DNA of 64,000 nt from TMED27 sp041397865 (GTDB lineage Bacteria; Pseudomonadota; Alphaproteobacteria; Micavibrionales; Micavibrionaceae). The notes under the pieces are model-generated. The model did not search any database. It saw nothing but the letters and a program-made list of their open reading frames with translations, and was not told the DNA's origin. Shown piece after piece: positions 61,257-64,000 of this stretch. The translations under genes were made by a program, and so were the position numbers. The DNA lies in NCBI GenBank assembly GCA_041397865.1, contig JAWKVT010000001.1, forward strand, positions 62,001-126,000, read 5' to 3'. Each line of letters opens with the position of its first letter. Position 1 is the stretch's first letter.

Positions 61257-62300
61257 ATGCACAAACAAGTTCAAAAATTTTTGCGGGCCGGTGTTTTTAC
61301 CCTTGCTGCCGGGGTCTTGCTTCTTCCGACTGGTATGGCCGCCGCGCAGGATTTACTCGCCCCCGAAGAACAACCGTTAGCCTTACCCGGAAGCGCTGAA
61401 GATAGCACTCTGCAGCCGCTGCTGCCCGGCGCGGATGAGCCGGATTTTGATCTGGAGCCACCCGCCGCTCCTATGGCGCAGGAGGTCGACGCCGCGCCTG
61501 CCATGCCTGAAAACGTGGATCTTACGCCTGCCATCCCGGAGGTCGATGCCGTGGCGAATGTCCCCGACGCCGCCCCGGTTCAGGAAGAGTTCAACGAAGA
61601 CCTGTTTTTTGATGCCGAAGCGCTGGTCCCTCAGAGCGACCTGTCCCGTGAGGGCGCGCCTTCCAAGGTTGATCCCGTTTTAAATCCCGGTTCGCGTCTT
61701 GTCATTTCGCGCAAAAAGGCCAACGCCGGCAGCCGTGAGGCCCGCGCAGTCGCCGCCGAGCGCGCTATGAAGCTTGGGCGCTACGAATCCGCACTGGAAA
61801 TCTACAACGACCTTCATACTGCGAATAAGCGCGACCCGAATGCTTTAATGGGTAAGGCTATCGCCCTCCAGCGTATAGGCCGTGATGAAGAGGCGATTGA
61901 GGTATATGAGGCGTTGCTCGCCCTTCGCCCCAAAAACCTCTCCGCGCAGGTGAATATGCAAGGGCTTCTGGGAAAACGTTATCCCGCCGTTGCTCTGCGC
62001 AACCTGTTGGAGTTGCGTGAACAAAACCCCGCCAGCATAGCGGTTGTGGCCCAACTCTCCGTTATAGAGGCGAAGCTTGGCCGTTACGATGAGGCTATCC
62101 GTTATCTCGGCGTCGCCGCAAGTATGGAACCGCAAAATGCCGGTCATGTCTTCAATATGGCTGTCATCGCCGACCGTGCCGGGGATAAAAAACAGGCCAT
62201 CACATATTATGAGGAAGCCCTTGAGATTGACACCCTCTACGGCTCCGGGCGTTCTATTCCGCGCGACGCGGTTTTCGAGCGTTTGGCCGAGTTGCGGTGA
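61257..62300 (+). CDS. TPR-repeat exported protein
   Basis: A 347-residue protein with a signal peptide (AGVFTLAAGVLLLPTGMAAAQ) and a Pro/Ala/Glu-rich low-complexity region (30-130). Tetratricopeptide repeats follow from about residue 160 (AMKLGRYESALEIYNDLHTANKRDPNALMGKAIALQRIGRDEEAIEVYEALL and a terminal repeat). The position between pilus genes suggests a pilotin or assembly role like PilF, or a Tad-type TPR protein, but this is inference. It is separated from the ABC gene by 118 bases. Confidence 0.8.
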   Translation: MHKQVQKFLRAGVFTLAAGVLLLPTGMAAAQDLLAPEEQPLALPGSAEDSTLQPLLPGADEPDFDLEPPAAPMAQEVDAAPAMPENVDLTPAIPEVDAVANVPDAAPVQEEFNEDLFFDAEALVPQSDLSREGAPSKVDPVLNPGSRLVISRKKANAGSREARAVAAERAMKLGRYESALEIYNDLHTANKRDPNALMGKAIALQRIGRDEEAIEVYEALLALRPKNLSAQVNMQGLLGKRYPAVALRNLLELREQNPASIAVVAQLSVIEAKLGRYDEAIRYLGVAASMEPQNAGHVFNMAVIADRAGDKKQAITYYEEALEIDTLYGSGRSIPRDAVFERLAELR

Positions 62301-62303
62301 GAT

Positions 62304-63107
62304 ATGCCGCCCGCCGAGACGCTTAAAATTCTCGAATATATCGTCGTTATAACGCTCGGGCTGTCTTTCGGCAGCTTCGCAACCGTTCTGGCCCATCGTG
62401 GGAAAGTGTTCACCATCTGCGCCGGAGACGAAAAAGATAGCCGCGCCGCACGCTCTTATTGCCCTCGCTGTAAAGCCAGACTGGGAATTGTAGACCTTAT
62501 CCCGGTTCTGTCATGGCTTGCCCAAAAGGGACGTTGCCGCCACTGCTCAGCACCAATTTCGTCGCTCTATCCGGCCATAGAAATGGCCGTTTTGCTGATG
62601 GCGCTCAGCTATTTTCTTGTATACGGCCTGCATCCCTTTCCGAAGATGCTGGCCGCTTGCGCCGCATTTGCGATTCTCGCCGGGCTGTTTGTCTTCGATG
62701 TAAGGTCGAAAATTCTGCCCAATAACCTCGTTGCCGTATTGGGGGTAATCGGAATTTTTTACCGTTTCTGGCCCGCATATATTCAGGCTGGTTATGAAAC
62801 GCAAATCATCGAATATGGCGGCGGCGCGTTTGTTTATGCAGCTTTTATCTGGATTGTCGGCTGGGCCATGCAAAAATTCCTGCGCAAACCCGTGCTGGGC
62901 ATGGGGGATGTAAAGTTTTTCGCCGCCGCCGGGCTGTGGCTGGGCATCTCGAACTTAGGAACGTTTTGTATGCTCTCGGGCGTTTTTGGTGTGATTTTCG
63001 GGCTTTTTTGGCGTAAAATAAAAGGAGAAGCCGCCTTTCCCTTTGGTCCGGCGCTGATTATATCATTTTTTGTACTTTTGTTATTGGACGGTTCTCATTG
63101 GCCCTAA
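62304..63107 (+). CDS. Prepilin peptidase/N-methyltransferase (PilD/GspO)
   Basis: An aspartic membrane protease that cleaves and methylates type IV prepilins and pseudopilins, 267 residues. The zinc site is formed by two CxxC motifs (YCPRCKARLG and CRHCSAPIS). The first catalytic Asp is in VFDVRSKILPN and the second in GMGDVKFFAAAGLWLG. About seven hydrophobic helices are visible. It starts 4 bases after the TPR gene. Its presence supports a real pilus or type II system in this cluster. Confidence 0.93.
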   Translation: MPPAETLKILEYIVVITLGLSFGSFATVLAHRGKVFTICAGDEKDSRAARSYCPRCKARLGIVDLIPVLSWLAQKGRCRHCSAPISSLYPAIEMAVLLMALSYFLVYGLHPFPKMLAACAAFAILAGLFVFDVRSKILPNNLVAVLGVIGIFYRFWPAYIQAGYETQIIEYGGGAFVYAAFIWIVGWAMQKFLRKPVLGMGDVKFFAAAGLWLGISNLGTFCMLSGVFGVIFGLFWRKIKGEAAFPFGPALIISFFVLLLLDGSHWP

Positions 63108-63223
63108 AAAACGTTAAGATAAAGAATAACGTGATCTTTACCTTCCGTTTAGGAAATTGCGTTACAACTAATAGAGGCAAAAGTCTTTTGCTTTCAGAAT
63201 TTTAAAAGAAAAGGAAACGGTTC

Positions 63224-64000
63224 TTGGATCTTACTCAACTCCTTGCTTTTACCATGCAAAACAATGCGTCCGACCTGCACTTAAGCGCCGGAAGCCCTCC
63301 GATCATCCGTGTAAACGGCTTGATAAAGCGCGTAAAGGCTGACGCTTTATCAAGCGACGATATCCGCACGATGCTCTATTCCGTGATGACGGAGGACCAG
63401 CGGGCCGAGTACGAAAAAAACATGGAGCTGGATTTCGCCATTGCGCTGGGCGAAAAAGCTCGTTTCCGCGTCAACGGCTTTACAACGCGCCTCGGTGCAT
63501 CGGCGGTGTTCCGGACAATTCCGACGGAAGTGCCGACAATGGAGGATCTCGGGCTCCCGCCTGTTATGCGGCGCTTTTCGGAACTGGAAAAAGGAATTAT
63601 CCTTGTTACCGGCCCGACAGGTTCCGGTAAATCGACAACGCTTGCCTCCATGGTCAATCATATCAACCTGACCATGTCGAAGCACATCCTCACAATCGAA
63701 GATCCCGTCGAATTTTTCCACGAATCGAAAAAAAGCTTGGTCAACCACCGCGAGGTCGGAACAGACACAAGCTCTTTCGCTCGCGCGCTGAAGAGCGCCC
63801 TGCGCGAAGACCCCGATGTTATTCTCGTCGGAGAGATGCGCGACTACGAAACGATTTCTCTCGCATTGACGGCTGCCGAAACAGGACACCTCGTTTTCGC
63901 CACGCTGCACTCTAATTCCGCTGCGAAAACCATAGACCGCGTGATCGACGTATTCCCGACCGGGGATAAGGAAATGGTGCGCGCAATGCTCGCCAGTTCG
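63224..64000 (+). CDS. pilT: Twitching motility ATPase PilT/PilU (3' end outside window)
   Basis: The retraction ATPase of type IV pili; the first 259 codons are present. The frame starts at TTG 63224 after AAAGGAAAC (LDLTQLLAFTMQNNASDLHLSAGSPP), a typical PilT N-terminus. Walker A is GPTGSGKSTTLASM, the Asp box IEDPVEFF, Walker B VILVGEMRDYETI and the His box GHLVFATLHSNSAAKTIDR. PilT presence favours a retractable type IV pilus over a pure secretion system. PilU is an alternative, to be judged from the missing C-terminus. Confidence 0.92.
   Translation, partial: MDLTQLLAFTMQNNASDLHLSAGSPPIIRVNGLIKRVKADALSSDDIRTMLYSVMTEDQRAEYEKNMELDFAIALGEKARFRVNGFTTRLGASAVFRTIPTEVPTMEDLGLPPVMRRFSELEKGIILVTGPTGSGKSTTLASMVNHINLTMSKHILTIEDPVEFFHESKKSLVNHREVGTDTSSFARALKSALREDPDVILVGEMRDYETISLALTAAETGHLVFATLHSNSAAKTIDRVIDVFPTGDKEMVRAMLASS

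Overview
The window is a gene-dense bacterial chromosome segment with about 66 protein genes, one tRNA and no gene-free stretch over 300 bases. It looks alphaproteobacterial. The evidence is a C4-pathway 5-aminolevulinate synthase (HemA), GSII-type glutamine synthetase, a fused malic enzyme/phosphotransacetylase, a YejA-type binding protein, a COQ9/TetR-fold protein, a Rickettsia 17-kDa-type glycine-zipper lipoprotein and moderate GC content. A Micavibrio-like lineage (small genome, type IV pilus genes, lipopolysaccharide heptose genes) is plausible, but this is inference. There is no phage, no CRISPR array and no rRNA.

Layout. 1-9.5 kb: the end of ppdK, a 50-residue membrane peptide, a 2OG-Fe(II)-oxygenase-like protein, YgfZ, a family 9 glycosyltransferase, a lipoprotein, a YejA-like binding protein, adenosine kinase, a TetR/COQ9-fold protein and a degenerate PfkB protein. 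9.6-15 kb: hemA, then a minus-strand run of pterin dehydratase, a split thiamine-diphosphate decarboxylase, a response regulator and a helical partner. 15-25.6 kb: a secreted protein built on a 12-residue Leu/Pro/Ser repeat, htpG, a CheD/NTAN1-like protein, pdxH, fabI with a thioesterase, a GIY-YIG nuclease inside a perfect inverted repeat, and aroC. 25.6-34.5 kb: a radical SAM gene broken by a run of 16 G, sppA, an HAD phosphatase, sdaA, a pentapeptide-repeat protein and small secreted proteins. 34.7-49.8 kb: dxs, ispA, xseB, gmhA, ispH, rnhA, a class A PBP, an acyltransferase, mgtE and a nonsense-interrupted gene. 49.8-54 kb: maeB, tRNA-Leu and GSII. 54.2-64 kb: a type IV pilus / type II secretion operon (GspE/PilB, PilC, GspL-like, PilO-like, PilP-like, an ABC ATPase, a TPR protein, prepilin peptidase, PilT).

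How genes work together. dxs, ispH and ispA cover steps of isoprenoid supply (MEP pathway to farnesyl diphosphate). gmhA and the family 9 glycosyltransferase point to heptose-containing lipopolysaccharide. The last 10 kb would assemble a pilus or pseudopilus machine.

The most notable signals are short palindromic elements and switches. A GIY-YIG endonuclease gene is bounded by hairpin repeats, and a copy of the same repeat family lies in frame inside aroC, with base changes that preserve the hairpin stem. A second palindrome family lies in frame near the N-terminus of dxs, again upstream of the HAD gene, and as a partial copy over the dxs stop codon. A G16 tract separates two open frames of a radical SAM gene in the way a phase-variable locus would, although a homopolymer sequencing error must be excluded. 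Other oddities are a likely ATT start for pilC, a zincin-family protein without its HExxH motif, a PfkB protein without GAGD, a tRNA-Leu with anticodon AAG and an amber-interrupted HEAT-like gene.
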